NCBI RefSeq assembly: GCF_902686445.1
Contig: NC_062218.1
Span: 18,839,515-18,903,514 of the forward strand
Direction of reading: 5' to 3'
DNA from: Sciurus carolinensis
Taxonomy: Eukaryota > Chordata > Mammalia > Rodentia > Sciuridae
DNA: 64,000 bases
The position numbers and the translations under genes were made by a program. How positions within the stretch are numbered: position 1 is the stretch's first letter; the number at the start of each line of letters is the position of its first letter. The notes under the pieces were generated by a model that was given only the letters and a program-made list of their open reading frames with translations, did no database searches and had not been told where the DNA came from. This document shows positions 1 to 12,490 of the stretch, piece by piece.

Positions 1-1758
1 GAGATGTTTAGCACTCTGCATTTTCCCAGGGCTCATGGAATCCCAGAACTAAAGAGACTGATGGACTGCCTGGGCAGATGTGCAAGACCACAAACCTCAA
101 GGAGAAGCCCTGCATGCAAAATAGTTTTGAAGTCATCATGGCAGAAAAGCAGACTATTTTAGAATTGCCTAAAGGTCACCTAAAAGAAAAACAAGTACCA
201 CTAAATTCCCATGCTTCCCATCAAACCACAAAAGAAATGAAAATGGAAGACCTAGTGAAGTCTGTGATTGGTCACTGAAGTCGAAGAATAGTGAATGTTT
301 AAGCACACATCATGGCAAGACGAAGAGTGTCAACCAATATTCACTACCGTGTACCAGCAAATTCACAATATCTAGACCAGGGCAGGTATGTTGCAGACAC
401 TAGGAAGCATGGAATGAATGAGTGCCCGGCAGATGTCAGGGCAATGTAATTATGAGCTGACATGTCACTTGCTACCCTGTTTCAGGAACAAATAGGCCAA
501 TACACACCTAACATGCCTATTCTTGCCAAGTTGATATCAAATTCCAGTAGTTGTGAGAAAAGAAAGGTTATTGAGAAAGGAACACTTGATTTGAACCTAA
601 ACACCTAATTGGTCATATTCAATTCCAGGTGTGGGAATTTTTTATTGAATGTGCTCTTTTAAGTTTTATATCAACAGAAGAAATAGATGCTAAGGATTAT
701 TTATTATAAATTTTAAGGGTGTATATAATGCTTCATTTTGCTTACCAAATTTACTGATGTGGAATTAATGATTTGCTGTACAAATTGGATTACAATTTTA
801 TCCTTCAAGACATCATGAATATCTGACTCAAAGAATGTTCCCAAAAGAACTATTGAATTCCTTCCTCCATGTTCTACCTCCTGTAAGTGGTTTAACAGTA
901 TTGTTTTCTGTCCTAGAGTTACTGGCAGGTGTTCATCTTTGTTGCAATATTGTGTCTTGAATGGAAAATATGTATATACAAACTGATTCCACAGTACCCA
1001 GCAGTTGTTATCTGTTGTAATTTGATTTTAAAGAAGTGATGTAAAATACAAAATCTCTTTGTACTTGTGTGAAGTTGGCAGTAAATTAACCAGTGAAATG
1101 GAAAAGCTGAACAGTTGATGGAAGAGGGAAAGCCTTTAAATAGGTTGACATTCACTCTCACAGAGACGGTGAACACATTTACTTCAGGTCTTTTCCTTTG
1201 TACTGTGCCTAGATATTTTAGCCTTTTTGTTCAGAGTAGGAATAGTTAGAATTTTGATGTGAGGAGATATGGGGAAATTGGAAGGAGAATTGCTTCTGAA
1301 AGGCAGTTCCACAGAAGAAAAATAAATTTGGGGATTCCTTTATATTCTATTTCTTTACTGCCCCTTTCCTTTTCTTCTCTTTTCAGAATTTGAGAACTTT
1401 TGTTCATCTAGCACATTTCTGAAAAGACTATAGGATCTTTTATTCAATGGTAATAATTACTGGAATGTAAAATGAATGGAGAAACTGTTGCCAAAAATGG
1501 ATATTTTTAGAGAGACTCTCATTTTTCAAAGGCCACAAACTGCTAATACTTGAAAATTCAGATTCATATTTTAAATGATGTAATTGATAAGGGATTAAAT
1601 AGAAAATTTCACAAAATATGGTAATATAGATAAATTATCTTCTAACCAGAAGTGACAACTCAGTGAAGAAAAATGTATTTACATGGTAAAATGAGGAGAG
1701 AGAGAGAAAGAGTCAGGGATATGTGGGAGGAAGGAGCTTGATCAATGTTAAAACCAAC
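1..1758 (-). other. CDH12: CDH12 intron 11 (partial)
   Basis: Intronic, AT-rich. I see no coding segment, conserved motif or well-preserved repeat. A short GA-rich run lies near 1695. The terminal coding exon is not present, so intron 11 is longer than this. Confidence 0.8.
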
Positions 1759-2010
1759 CTAAGAGTATAATGATGCAGAGTAGGATTGCAATCAAAGCGC
1801 CAGTGCTAAGTCCTACAGGCAGAAAGATTGCTTCCACATTACAAGACAGGATGGTACCGTCAGAATCACATCTACAAACTCGAATAGTCATTGTGTTTGT
1901 GCTGCTCTGGACCGGGTAGCTGCTGTCTTCTATTACAACAGGGAGGAAATAGAACTCTTGCTGCCTGCGGCTGTATCCATTTCTTCGGGTTTCAATCCCA
2001 GCAGTGTTGT
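1759..2010 (-). CDS. CDH12: CDH12 exon 11 (membrane-proximal EC5 and transmembrane helix)
   Basis: Coding exon of 252 bp, the standard size. It continues [20 protein letters not shown], then [16 protein letters not shown] and a membrane-proximal cysteine cluster (VCRCDSDG and ILSC). The single transmembrane helix is [19 protein letters not shown]. The acceptor is tgttttgtag/ACAACAC. The donor is CTCTTAG/gttggt, weaker than the consensus because +3 to +6 are TGGT. The last base (G) starts the Ala codon expected at the beginning of exon 12, which would encode the rest of the juxtamembrane segment and the p120/beta-catenin-binding tail. Exon 12 is outside the window. Reading through the donor gives Gly-Trp-Phe-stop. 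Confidence 0.94.
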
Positions 2011-2770
2011 CTACAAAACAGGACATTCATGATAACATGGTTACTGCAAACTTCGCTTCAAGTCTTAAAGTTGCTATTCACTAAGTAGTAGGAAGCTCTT
2101 CTTGAATTGGTAAAATGCATCCTTCTGTTAGTTATGTCTTACATCATTATGAAAGCGGCCAAAAAGAAATAATCCCGAGGAAGGAGGAAACACTAATATT
2201 GTCTGGCGTAAGAAATAGATTTTGTATTTGGAAAGAATACAGAATGGTTTATAAGCAAAGAAGTCCTTTTTTTTTTTTTTTTTCTTACGTGAAAATATCA
2301 TCCAGGAAAAAGCACTTTTGTGAATGTTCTCACACATGTCAGCAGAGTAAAAATGTCAAAGTATTGATCTGTAGAATATTATCCATAAGAATCTATTCTT
2401 TAAAATATATTAAAAACCTATTGACTACTTCAGGTTAAAACTTATTCTTTTTCTGTCTCCATGCTTTATAGGTATCATTTCTGCATATGTATATATACAT
2501 ATTTATATAGAGACCTTCCGTCTCCACCTATTTCATAGCCATGGATTGAAAATTTGGGGACAAAAAGCAATGGAAAAAATATTTATGTAGTTTACATTGT
2601 ATTAGATACAATAAGTACTGTAGAGATGATTTAAAGTGTTCAGGAGGTTGTGCACAGATTATGTGCAAATACTGTAACATATTTGATAAGGAATTTGTGT
2701 GTCTGAAAAATTTGGTCTCCATGGTGGCAGGGCCCTGGAATCAATCCCTGACATACCAAGGGATTACTGC

Positions 2771-2772
<2 letters not shown>

Positions 2773-2805
<33 letters not shown>
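2773..2805. repeat. (TG)n microsatellite
   Basis: Uninterrupted GT dinucleotide run of about 33 bp in intron 10. Confidence 0.95.
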
Positions 2806-2806
<1 letters not shown>

Positions 2807-3802
2807 ACGTATATAGGTATATAAAGGCTTTCTATCTCATTCTTGCAAATCAGATAAAGTATGAAAGGTAGAAAAGTATATTCAGGTTATAAATGTCAAA
2901 ATACATTAAAATTTGTAAAAATCATGAACAATTACTATCTTAAAGTAATTACAAAAAAATTTTAACATGAATAAAATCAATAATAGTGATATCTACTTGT
3001 AGAAATAAAAGGTACTAAAATTCCAATTCATACAAATTTAATTAGTGTTTCAATTGAAAATATTATTTTGCATTAATTTACTCTTATTTATTTCTACACA
3101 TGAAAGCAGAAATTTTAGTTTATTCATAAAATGATTTTTTATTTTTGTCCAATAAACTCCTAAAAACAATTTTTTTTTTATCTTCAGAAATACATTAACA
3201 TGTAGTTTATTGTATTTTAATATATTAGCATTCATGATTCCCATTTGGGAATAAGATTAAAAAATTAGAAAAATATGTTACACAATAAAATATAAGTCTG
3301 TTGGAAATATGTTATTATTTCGATCATGTTCCATTGCACTGTTTGTAGATTCTCAATCCACCAACCAGAAGTTAGACAGTTTCTCTCCATTGACTGCGAT
3401 AGGAAGTACCTTGCTGAGCAAGTATTATGTGATAGGATCAGGGTTTGTTTTGGTAAGATTACTTTGTTATTATTATAGACAGAATACTTTAAAATTAAGA
3501 AACAAAAGTTTAAAATGCCAAGTGTCTACTATAATATTTCCAATTAGATTTACTCAAGTCAAATGACGGTGGTGACAATAAGGATGGGAAAATGGGGACT
3601 GGTCAAAGCAATGCTGAAATCTTCAGCACTTTGATAGTTATCTACACGAGGCTGAGGAACAGGAACAAAGATCAAGGATTGTAACCTGAGTGAAAATAAT
3701 TAATAGAAATATGAAGTCTGATGTTCCATCTTTGGAATAAGATAAGGATTTGATATTTTTAAGCTCAATTTATGTCAAAAGGTAGCCTAGGTTTGTGTAA
3801 CC

Positions 3803-3935
3803 ATACTGGGGATTGAGCCCAGGAATGTTCTACCACTGAGCTACTTCCTCAGCCTTTTATGTTTTTATTTTCAGACAAGGTCTCACTGGTTTGTAGAGCC
3901 TCGAACTTGTGATCTTTGTCTGCACCACAATGACC
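3803..3935 (-). repeat. B1-dID SINE fragment
   Basis: On the plus strand it reads as the reverse of an ID unit (ggggattgagcccaggaat, then accactgagc) followed by a reversed B1 end (acaaggtctcact). This order is that of an antisense dimeric B1-dID element, truncated and diverged. Confidence 0.7.
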
Positions 3936-4264
3936 ATAACCTTTTGTGATTTTTAAAATGTTTCTTTTCAATTTATTATTTTTTAAATAGATTTTATGAA
4001 CATTTTATACTGCCAATACTGAGAAGAAAAAGGTACAATAAACCTCATTTCCACTCCTAAAATGTTTTTTGTACCCTAATAAGTGTACAAATAAAACTTG
4101 CAATAAAGTAGTGCAGTAGTTGACATTAAATTCTGTAGCAAGTGTAAGTACAGTCCACAAGCAAACGGGAGCACCTACCTGCTGCCCAGTCCAATGATCT
4201 GGAAATATGATTTGACTTCACCATATTCATGAATCAGTCCTAGGGCATCCTGCATTAAGCTCTG

Positions 4265-4475
4265 TGAATTCTTTCTCCATCCACTTGTCTTCGTCTTCAC
4301 AGACAGTATCCTGGTCTAAGACTCACCATATACTGCAAAGGTGTCAGAACTAGTCTTTTCTCCCTGTCATGTCTTTTCCATACTATGTAGAGACTGATCT
4401 TCCCCAAATACAAATCTGAACATGTTGTACTCTTGCTTAAACTCTATACAGACTTGTAAAGTCACTGTGTTTGAA
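4265..4475 (+). repeat. L2 LINE fragment
   Basis: Contains the diverged L2-like stretch gatcttccccaaatacaaat followed by ctgaacatg and cttgcttaaactct, matching the conserved 3' part of mammalian L2 as I recall it. Non-coding relic. Confidence 0.6.
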
Positions 4476-6048
4476 TTACTATCCCTTTAATTTATTCATA
4501 AATAGGGTGATTTAATTCATTTATAAATATGTTTGTCTTGGACAGATCTATTTTATGTGTGTTGCTCTAACTGAAAACTACAAATACTGTCCCATTCTAG
4601 TCTCAGAAGTATTACCTTTTTCATGAATAAACATGAAGTCACTTTATTTATAAGATACTTCAACTTTGGGGTGCTGTTTCACATACAGCTGCTCTTCAGA
4701 CTACAGCATTGAGCCATCCCCACTTAATTTCCTTTGGTGACAAAATATGGGGAATTCAATTTCTTTACCTAATTATTTACAGCAAGCCAGTTTCTCAAAA
4801 TGTCCATGGATTTCTTTCAACAATCACCATCATTATCATTCCATTATAATTTATGTACTTGTTCTAGAAACAGAATTTATTAAAACATCAGCTTCTCACT
4901 ACCCAATATTATAAAGTCTGGCATTTTAATTGTTATTTTTTACCATACAGAAATTTTGAAGAGATAAAAAGGCCAAAGCAAAAAAGGAAATTAACAACAA
5001 AAAACTATAAACTCAGAGTAATTTTCAAATAATAGAGAACACAAAAACCTTAATATAGATAGTTCCCAACTTCATGGTTGAAGATTTTTAGTCTAAATGA
5101 TGTATGAAAGCATACCCATGATATGAATCTATTCCCTTTTTCACTTTTAGTATGATATTTAAAAATTTTATAAGATATTAAAACTTTATTCTAAAATAGG
5201 CAATTCATTAGATGATTTTTGACCAACTGTAAACTAACAAAGTGTTCTGATCACATTTAAGGTAGGCTGGGCTAAACCCTGATGTTTAGTAGGGAAGGTA
5301 TATTGTATGCATTATCAATTTAGTGTATTTTCAATTTTTATGATGAATTTATGGAAACACAATCCCATCATGAATTGAAGAGCATCTGAAATTCAGTATT
5401 TATGTTTTTGTCATGGTTATAACAGCATCATATGCAATAGTAATAGCAGAAGTAGTACAACGCTGGCCATAATAGTGGTAGAAAGGTAAGTGTAAAACAT
5501 GGTAGATGAGGTGGTAGTGAAAATCACAGTGGCTGTAAAATATTTTCACCATGTGTTTAATACTTTGCATATATACATTTAATATAAATACAGTGAATTC
5601 TCATTGTGTAGTATAATTTCCACACTGAGAATCCACTATTTATGTAGTATGAGCTGAGAATGCAAACCTCTATCATTCTAATTACAATGTCTGCATTCTT
5701 AAAATGTCCTATACTATGTGCTATTAAAATAAAACAGGTACTGTAGAGTTTCCTATTTGTATATACAAGAAATGTGCATGGGAATCAGGAACAACTTTCA
5801 GTTTCTCTGATAGCTTTCTACATGCATGACTCATTAAGAGACTTCCCTTTGTATAGTGAGAAGTAAAACTGACCATCTAGATGGAGTCTATATAGATTAA
5901 ATATTTAATTTATTACTATTTAGATAATTTTAGATTTCTCATATGTGGATATCTTTATTTTACACAATTTAATGCTTTTAAGAAAATCATTGATTCTTCT
6001 ACTTGTGCCCTTTGACAAAGAGGTGAATCTTTAAGTGCTTATACTTAC

Positions 6049-6166
6049 TTCTGAAGTCACGGACTGTAAAATTTGGTTTGATGGCGGCCTCAGGGGATAA
6101 TCTAAAGGAGAATTGCTGCCCAGCAGGTGAAAGATCTCGATCTGCAGCACTGACTATCTGAATTAT
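6049..6166 (-). CDS. CDH12: CDH12 exon 10 (EC5)
   Basis: Coding exon of 118 bp, the standard size. It encodes [20 protein letters not shown], then [22 protein letters not shown] is the EC5 Ca2+-binding pair and NFT is a potential N-glycosylation site. The acceptor is gtttcag/ATAATTC and the donor is TTCAGAA/gtaagt, near-perfect consensus. It starts in phase 0 and leaves one base (A) that joins AC of exon 11 to give Asn, so the sequon N-N-T spans the exon 10/11 junction. Introns on both sides are short for this gene (about 4.3 and 4.0 kb). Confidence 0.93.
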
Positions 6167-6901
6167 CTGAAACAAAGTTGAGATTAAACTTGAAGTCAGT
6201 CAGTTTCAAAGGGAACTTTACATACCAGGCTTATACATCTACTTAATGAAGCATGCAAGTAGACAGAAATGATACTTTTAAAATTCATATCAGTAGGCCA
6301 ATTACTCACACATAATTTTTATAAAAAATTTTCCAAACTTTTACAGGTATTAATAGCAGGCTCAATTATAGGACATGGGTTAATTCTAAATCAATATCCA
6401 TGAAACTAAAAAGCTTAACAGCATTGAAAATTCTCACTAATAAGCAAAATAAAATTAAAATGTACTTCCTTGCATTTTAAATTAGATGAATTGAATGCTT
6501 TCTAGCCTAAATATGAAGCTGCTTACTGGAAGCAAAATATCTGATTATCTAAAAGCACTTGACATAGCAAAATTTTAGAACTGTTTGTAAGAATGAGCTT
6601 CATTTTCATGCACAAATAAAACAATGGAAACAAAGAAAAATATATATTGTTTCTTTATTATGCTAATTTCCCCTCATTGGTTAGGAATAAAACTATGTTT
6701 TTATACATTTAATATAATAAGCACTACGCTACCTATTTCAAAAATGTTAACTCTCACCAAAAGTTGTGTATCTTCTAGTTAAAATCATATTTCAGTAAGA
6801 TGCCCTTAAAACTTTGAAAACAAACAAAGAAATAACTTCTGAGAGCCAAACTATAACATTCATAATTCATGACAGAGATAAGCAAATCAGAATGGCTTTA
6901 A

Positions 6902-6990
6902 GTGACTAGAGAGACAGCTCAGTAGTAGAGTGCTTACTTAGCATGCACAAGGACATGGGTTCCATTCCGTCACACAAAGCAAAATCAGAA
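6902..6990 (+). repeat. ID SINE (tRNA-derived)
   Basis: Diverged ID unit with agctcagtagtagagtgctt (A-box region) and gggttccattcc (B-box region). It is followed by a short A-rich tail. Not a functional tRNA. Confidence 0.65.
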
Positions 6991-8529
6991 TAGCTTTCAG
7001 GCACTTTTGAATCAACACATCCCATAACTGTGTGCCAGACAAAGTTCAGAAAGTATATGTGGGAAAAGAAAAAGGATGTGTGCTGGTCAGAGGATGGTGT
7101 ACTGGAACTAAATTTCAATCTGGTAGAGGAAGACCTTAGATTCAATTGTCCCACTGTGTAATATATGCATCATATGACTGATGCCATTAAACCTGTGATT
7201 CATCTGCATTTTCTTTTTATTCCTAGTTAAAATCCAATCTCTTGACTCCAATTTACCTTCGCATATATTTGTACATACAGGTATACCTAAATGATGGATA
7301 GGTGAATAACAGCTACATTGAAATTTGAGTATCAGTGCAGTATTAGTAACAAAATTATAATTTGATTGGTTCTGAATTAGAAATTTTAATTTCATGTCCT
7401 AGTGCAAATTCTTTGCACAGAATTTATTTACCCTGTATAATTGTCATGGATGAGAATTTCATAATTCATATTAGTTGAAGAAATGTGATAATTTAATGAA
7501 AATTTTCATAAGAATCCTGAAAACTTCAACTTTCCTTCACTGAACCAGTATACTCCAATCATATTATTTCACCCATAAAACTTCTATATATTACTGAGGA
7601 ACCATGATTTGATAGTTAATTTTGATTTTATTTTCTTCATATTGTTAGCTACTGTCATTTAAATTAAAAATATTTAATGACATATCAAGAACATATTTTT
7701 TGAAGAAATAAAATGGTTTTAGGACAGCATATAGACACAGAAACTGTTAAAGATTTTCATTTACTGAAAATGTTATTTGGGGAGCACTGCCCTAAAGGAA
7801 ATAACTCCCAAATAAATTTTCACTGATTTACATAAGACCGTATTACTTTCTACTATTTCTTCCCCTTTTAGATAAGTACACACATACATATATATTTGAG
7901 AATAATCCAGAAGAAAGAGATCATTGCTTTGCATGGTTTGTAGGCCAGGGGCACTACAGTTGGAGCTCAAAAGCAGAAAATGCATGAACATCACACACTC
8001 TGCAAACTCAAGGGACACTTCAGCACTGTGCTGAAAGTATTGTCTTCTTAATACATAAGTATTGTAGAATAGGACATGAAACCAGAACAGATATTTATTG
8101 ATAAGAGTCTCCACGAACACAACATTTTTCACTACTTTGGGTACAAATAAGAAAATCTGGTTGACTTTTACCAACAGCTCAAATCTTTTACTTTATTAGC
8201 CAAATATAACTAAATAGAGCTCTGTTCCCAGAGGCTGCTTTCACTTGGAGCATTATAAGATTTTGATTAGTCTGATACTAGTTTTTGAAAAGACATTTAA
8301 TATACTTAGCTGAACAAAATACCTATGCTGAAAATACATACTAGAAATGTGTGACACCAAATGTCTGAGTAAATCTACTAAAATCTCAGATTCTGTTGAT
8401 CACAATAATCAGTGTGTCTCAGCGGGAAGGAACCCTGGGTTGGAAGATCTCATAGCGCACCTTGATCCTCTCATATGCCAACTTTGTGACACTGTCATAT
8501 CATCCCTTTGAGTCTCATTCCTTTTTAAT

Positions 8530-8700
8530 CTTTTGAGATGTAATTTTGTTTTATTTTTTTAATTTTTTAAATTTGTTCTAATTAGTTGTACATGACAGTA
8601 GAATGCATGTATACATTTTGAGAGATCATATGTCAATGGAGAGTAATTTCTCATTATACTGATTGTACATACTATAGGATTGGTTCCTAATTATTAAGAA
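8530..8700 (-). repeat. L1 3' end (sciurid-type)
   Basis: Reads as the reverse of an L1 3' UTR: attagttgtacatgacagta, then gaatgcatg, then atttctcattatactgattg. The same 3' end occurs in the opposite orientation at 50975 and 62823. Confidence 0.7.
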
Positions 8701-8925
8701 GACAAAAGATGACATTTTTAAAAAAAACTTTGGCACAGTGGGACATCTCAAAAGTGAAAATGAGCAAGTTGTAGAATTTTGGTAAACCTCTTTTAATTTC
8801 CCAATTAATTGAATTAGTTAATTTATATGTGCTCAAATATTTATGTAACATCTACTATTTAAAACACTAGAGCAGAACAGATACCTATGAATATTGTGGA
8901 TGTAATTTAAGGTGATAAAATTTAG

Positions 8926-9045
8926 TACTAGGATTGAACCCAGGGTTTCTTTACCAATGAGTTACATTTCACTTCTTTCTATTATTATTATTATTATTAT
9001 TATTTTAATTATAAAATAGGGTCTCACTATTCTCAACTAAGGACA
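8926..9045 (-). repeat. B1-dID SINE fragment with ATT tract
   Basis: Antisense ID part (gattgaacccagggtttct), an internal ATT trinucleotide run at about 8979-9004, then agggtctcacta of the antisense B1 part, where it ends. Shares unusual changes with 10236-10432. Confidence 0.7.
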
Positions 9046-10235
9046 CAGATTTCTTCTCTGAGGGAACACGATGAAAATATGTAGTTGCGTAATTCATTTA
9101 ATGATTTTCCCACATTATCTATGAATGATTGGGACAACACAGTCAACCAGAAGTTTCCAGGTTTATGAAAATATAACTTTACTCATCAAATCGCATCTAC
9201 TGGACACATCCAGTTACTGAGCACTTGCAATGTAACTAGTGACTAATGTGAAAGTGAACACTGCCTTAAATTTTATTTAAATTCATGTAATAGTTATATT
9301 TATAGTACATTTCACAGGTGCACAGCTTTTGAAAAAATAATCTACTAAGTAGTATTACATGCACAAATTGAAAGACATTAAATTTTAAAGTATGCCCTTT
9401 TAAAAAAATATTGTTTAAAATTGAAGGTTTATTTCAAGTAAGCATTGAAATTACTTAAATAAGTGGTTATGCTGCTTAAAGGGGATGGAAATTTACTTCA
9501 ATCCAAAGCACACTGATACTCTTTCCCTTTTGAACTTAGGTGCACAGTATAAGTTTATTCATATTCTTGTTTCCTGACATATTCTTACCATTTTATCCAT
9601 GCCCGGTTCTCTTTATGTTATCCACTCATTTTTTTATAAGAGAGTAGGGGAAGCAAAGAAGAAAACTGTCTACCCACCATCACCCCACATAATGTCTAGA
9701 ACTTTGACATTAGCTTTCATTAATGGCATGGTCCTCCTTTATAATATCGCTGCACTAGAACATCCACTGGCCTGAGAAATACTGACTTAAAAAGCACAAT
9801 ATAATTCAAACATTTTGAATAACCCGGTCTCCTCAAAGTTATCAGAGAAGAAAACTTTATGTGTTCACTATGCATAAGGTCTTTGTTATACCCTTTATGA
9901 AAACATGGGATAAAAAGCAAGACAAACCCTGGAAAATATACACTCTAGAGTATTTGCTCACAGTCGGGCTGTTTAGAAAAGTCACAGTAAGAGATTACAA
10001 ACATGGCAAAATCCATTATACAAAGAACTCGCACTGAGAAACCAAAACTTTATCCCATATGGGATTATCTTCACATCCTTGCATTCATCATTAATTCACA
10101 CATTTATTATCTTTTATGATTTATTTTATGAAGACGTATTCTGAAAAGTAAGAATATGCACATGTATATATGTCTGGACTTAGAATAGAAAATATATACA
10201 TGTGGTGAATCTTTATACCCTTCTTTTATTGCAGG

Positions 10236-10432
10236 GGAGTGGGTACTAGGATTGAGTCCAGGGTTTCTTTACCAATGAGTTACATTTCACTTCTTTCTAT
10301 TATTATTACTTTTATTATAAAATAGGGCCTCACTAAATTGATGAAGCTGTCCTCAAACTTGCTATCCTCATGCCTTAGCCTCCCAAGGCCATGGAATTAT
10401 AGTTGTGTACCACCCACCCTGGTGTCTTTATA
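10236..10432 (-). repeat. B1-dID SINE, near complete
   Basis: Antisense ID (gattgagtccagggtttct), linker with ATT units, then antisense B1 with agggcctcacta, cttagcctcccaaggc and a diverged 5' end. It lies only about 30 bp downstream (in gene orientation) of exon 9. Confidence 0.8.
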
Positions 10433-10462
10433 CACTCTTAATTCACAGTATTTTTAAGATAC

Positions 10463-10584
10463 CTGTCCTGGTTTTGCATTTTCACAGACAGCTGTCTCAT
10501 ATGGCACAGATATTTCTGGAGGAAATTCATTGACATCGAGGACATTGATCAGTATGTTGACTTTGCTGGTTAATAAGGGGTTAC
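10463..10584 (-). CDS. CDH12: CDH12 exon 9 (EC4-EC5 junction)
   Basis: Coding exon of 122 bp, the standard size. It reads [20 protein letters not shown], then [20 protein letters not shown]. The linker [10 protein letters not shown] joins EC4 to EC5 and replaces the common DxNDNxPxF form with DVNEFPP, so the second acidic ligand is Glu and the following Asn is lost. This is a feature I associate with CDH12. VCENAKPGQ is the conserved start of EC5 in type II cadherins. The acceptor is tttcaacag/GTAACC and the donor is GGACAG/gtatct. The frame enters in phase 1 (Ser from A+GT) and leaves in phase 0. Confidence 0.93.
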
Positions 10585-10892
10585 CTGTTGAAAACATAAA
10601 AACATAAATTATGATTAAAAATTTTGTTAGCTATTGTTTCTTCAATAAAGAGCAAGAACACAACACTATTTCTTAGATGTCAGAACACTAACAGGGCACA
10701 TTACCAGGGTTCATCCCTGAAACTCACCGTCAAGTACAACCAACCACTTAGCTGATGTTTTATAAGTTTAGTGCATTTCTGATGGAATGACTTACCCTTC
10801 TTAAAATGGCTAGTTCACAAGAGCAATATCTGCCATTAGTGACATTTTTTCATTTGATTATAAAAATATAGTTTTCTAAGTTGTATAAATAT

Positions 10893-10936
10893 AGTAAAAG
10901 TTTTACTATCTGCCAGTAAAAGTTTTACTATCTGCC
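10893..10936. repeat. 22-bp perfect tandem duplication
   Basis: Two identical adjacent copies (10893-10914, 10915-10936). Each contains agtaaaagttttact, a 15-base palindrome about its central G. It lies in intron 8, about 310 bp upstream of the exon 9 acceptor. Confidence 0.95.
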
Positions 10937-12224
10937 TTTTGCAATTAATCCTCTCAGAAGCTTCTTCCGGAAAAAAAGAACAATAAATAACAAGAAGAAT
11001 GAGAGATTGCTTTTCACCAATTAAAATTAGGAAAATAGATTTAAGGGAGTAGAATCAAGAGATATCACAGAAAGTTAGGACATCCTGAAATTACTTGTTG
11101 GTGATAGGAAAGAAAAGGATAAGCAAACTTTTATTAGAGAATATCTCCTTTATACAGTATCAGAATGAACATCATTTGACCATATATCTCTGCTAAAATT
11201 CCATCACAGGTTTTGGGCTCAGCCTAATGACTTACTCTTTGCTACCTGTCATTTGCTGAAGGAGGCTATAAATAATTTGTTAAATTAATTAGTTATAATT
11301 CTTTTATGCTTTGTAAGTTTTAGCTTACTACATATAAAATTCACCTTTTAAGATTTTACAGATGAATCAGTTGCCTCAAATTTTTAAAGGCCTACCCAGA
11401 CCATACAGTTAGAAGAATAGGGTGTTAAAAATGCAAGCCCAGGAACATGAAAATTGAAAGACATGTTTATTCTACCATACAATCTGTTTTGATTGGTGTA
11501 CAGGTTAAACTCTTCTGCAGTGTATTTAAAATTTATAGTATTCTCGTAGACCTCTATCTGAAAAACTTTAAATGGGTACATGAAAGAGTAACGAATGTTT
11601 GCAAATGACTGATTCTGATGTGGCTACAAAACTCATGAGAAAGAAATAAAAAATCACTCTGAATATTAGTGTAAGAAATATCTACACATTGCATACATCA
11701 CCGTGAAATCCACTTTTGTGTACCAGTATGGACAGAGAAAACATGAAATGAGGATATTTGATGTGATTATGAAAGGTATATTGGTAATCTTGGAGAATGA
11801 TTTTAAGAATACATATTACTTAAACACTGATATTGGTCAAAGGGCATTAACTTATTTGACAGAAAACTTTGTCTTAGTTTTCAAGTCATTGAACCTTTCT
11901 TCCTCAGTTATTTCACTGTTTCTCCATATAAAACACATGATATCAATGGGCCCTACCTCATAAATTTGTTGTATAAAGTAAGACCATGTTTTACATAACT
12001 TTCAATGTTTTGATAAAGTTCTTATTATTTTCCTTTTATTATTCTCAATTTATTATCCAGATACACTTCTTTTATTGGTACTTATCATTTATGTACTGTA
12101 GAATATGGATAAAAAATAAATTTGTTAAACTTCGTTTAGTTTTGTAAAGAAACTGTAAATCAACAATGATAATAAAACAAATGCCTAACACTAATAAAGT
12201 TCACAATGAATCAACATTCTAAAG

Positions 12225-12412
12225 TATATTATGTAGATTAATTCATCTATCATTCATGGTAACTGTTATATAGATACTATTATTATCACCATTATGCATG
12301 TGGAGCCCTGAAAAAAGAATGAGGGAGGTGTGACTTTTCCAGAACCACAACCCTGACTTGGAATCAGATGTTCTGGCTCCTCAGTCAGTGCTTCTCAATT
12401 CTATTACATATT
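12225..12412 (-). repeat. MIR SINE
   Basis: Antisense MIR pattern: tactattattatcaccatta, then a diverged core, gacttttccagaaccacaa, then tctggctcctcagtcagtgc. Old and diverged. Confidence 0.65.
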
Positions 12413-12490
12413 ATTATTTTTAAAAAAGCAAGCTGAAAATTATATAGCCACAATATAATAGTCAAATTCTTACAAAGATTCAAATTATCT

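Larger units (their letters stand above)
2011..6048 (-). other. CDH12: CDH12 intron 10
   Basis: Complete intron of 4,038 bp between exons 10 and 11. It contains a poly-T run at 2267-2283, a TG microsatellite, a minus-strand B1-dID fragment and an L2 fragment, listed separately. The rest is unassigned AT-rich sequence. Confidence 0.9.
6167..10462 (-). other. CDH12: CDH12 intron 9
   Basis: Complete intron of 4,296 bp. It holds an ID SINE, an L1 3' end and two related B1-dID fragments. The 133-codon open frame at 7773-8174 (minus) has no recognisable protein features and sits in plain AT-rich intron, so I did not call it. Confidence 0.9.

Noticed and set aside
1..1758. Terminal CDH12 exon
   Set aside because: I searched the minus strand for the acidic tail motif DDEGGGEEDTQAFD and found none; it must lie outside the window.
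7773..8174. 133-codon open frame on the minus strand
   Set aside because: No known domain, no splice or promoter context, low-complexity hydrophobic composition. A length reachable by chance in 64 kb.
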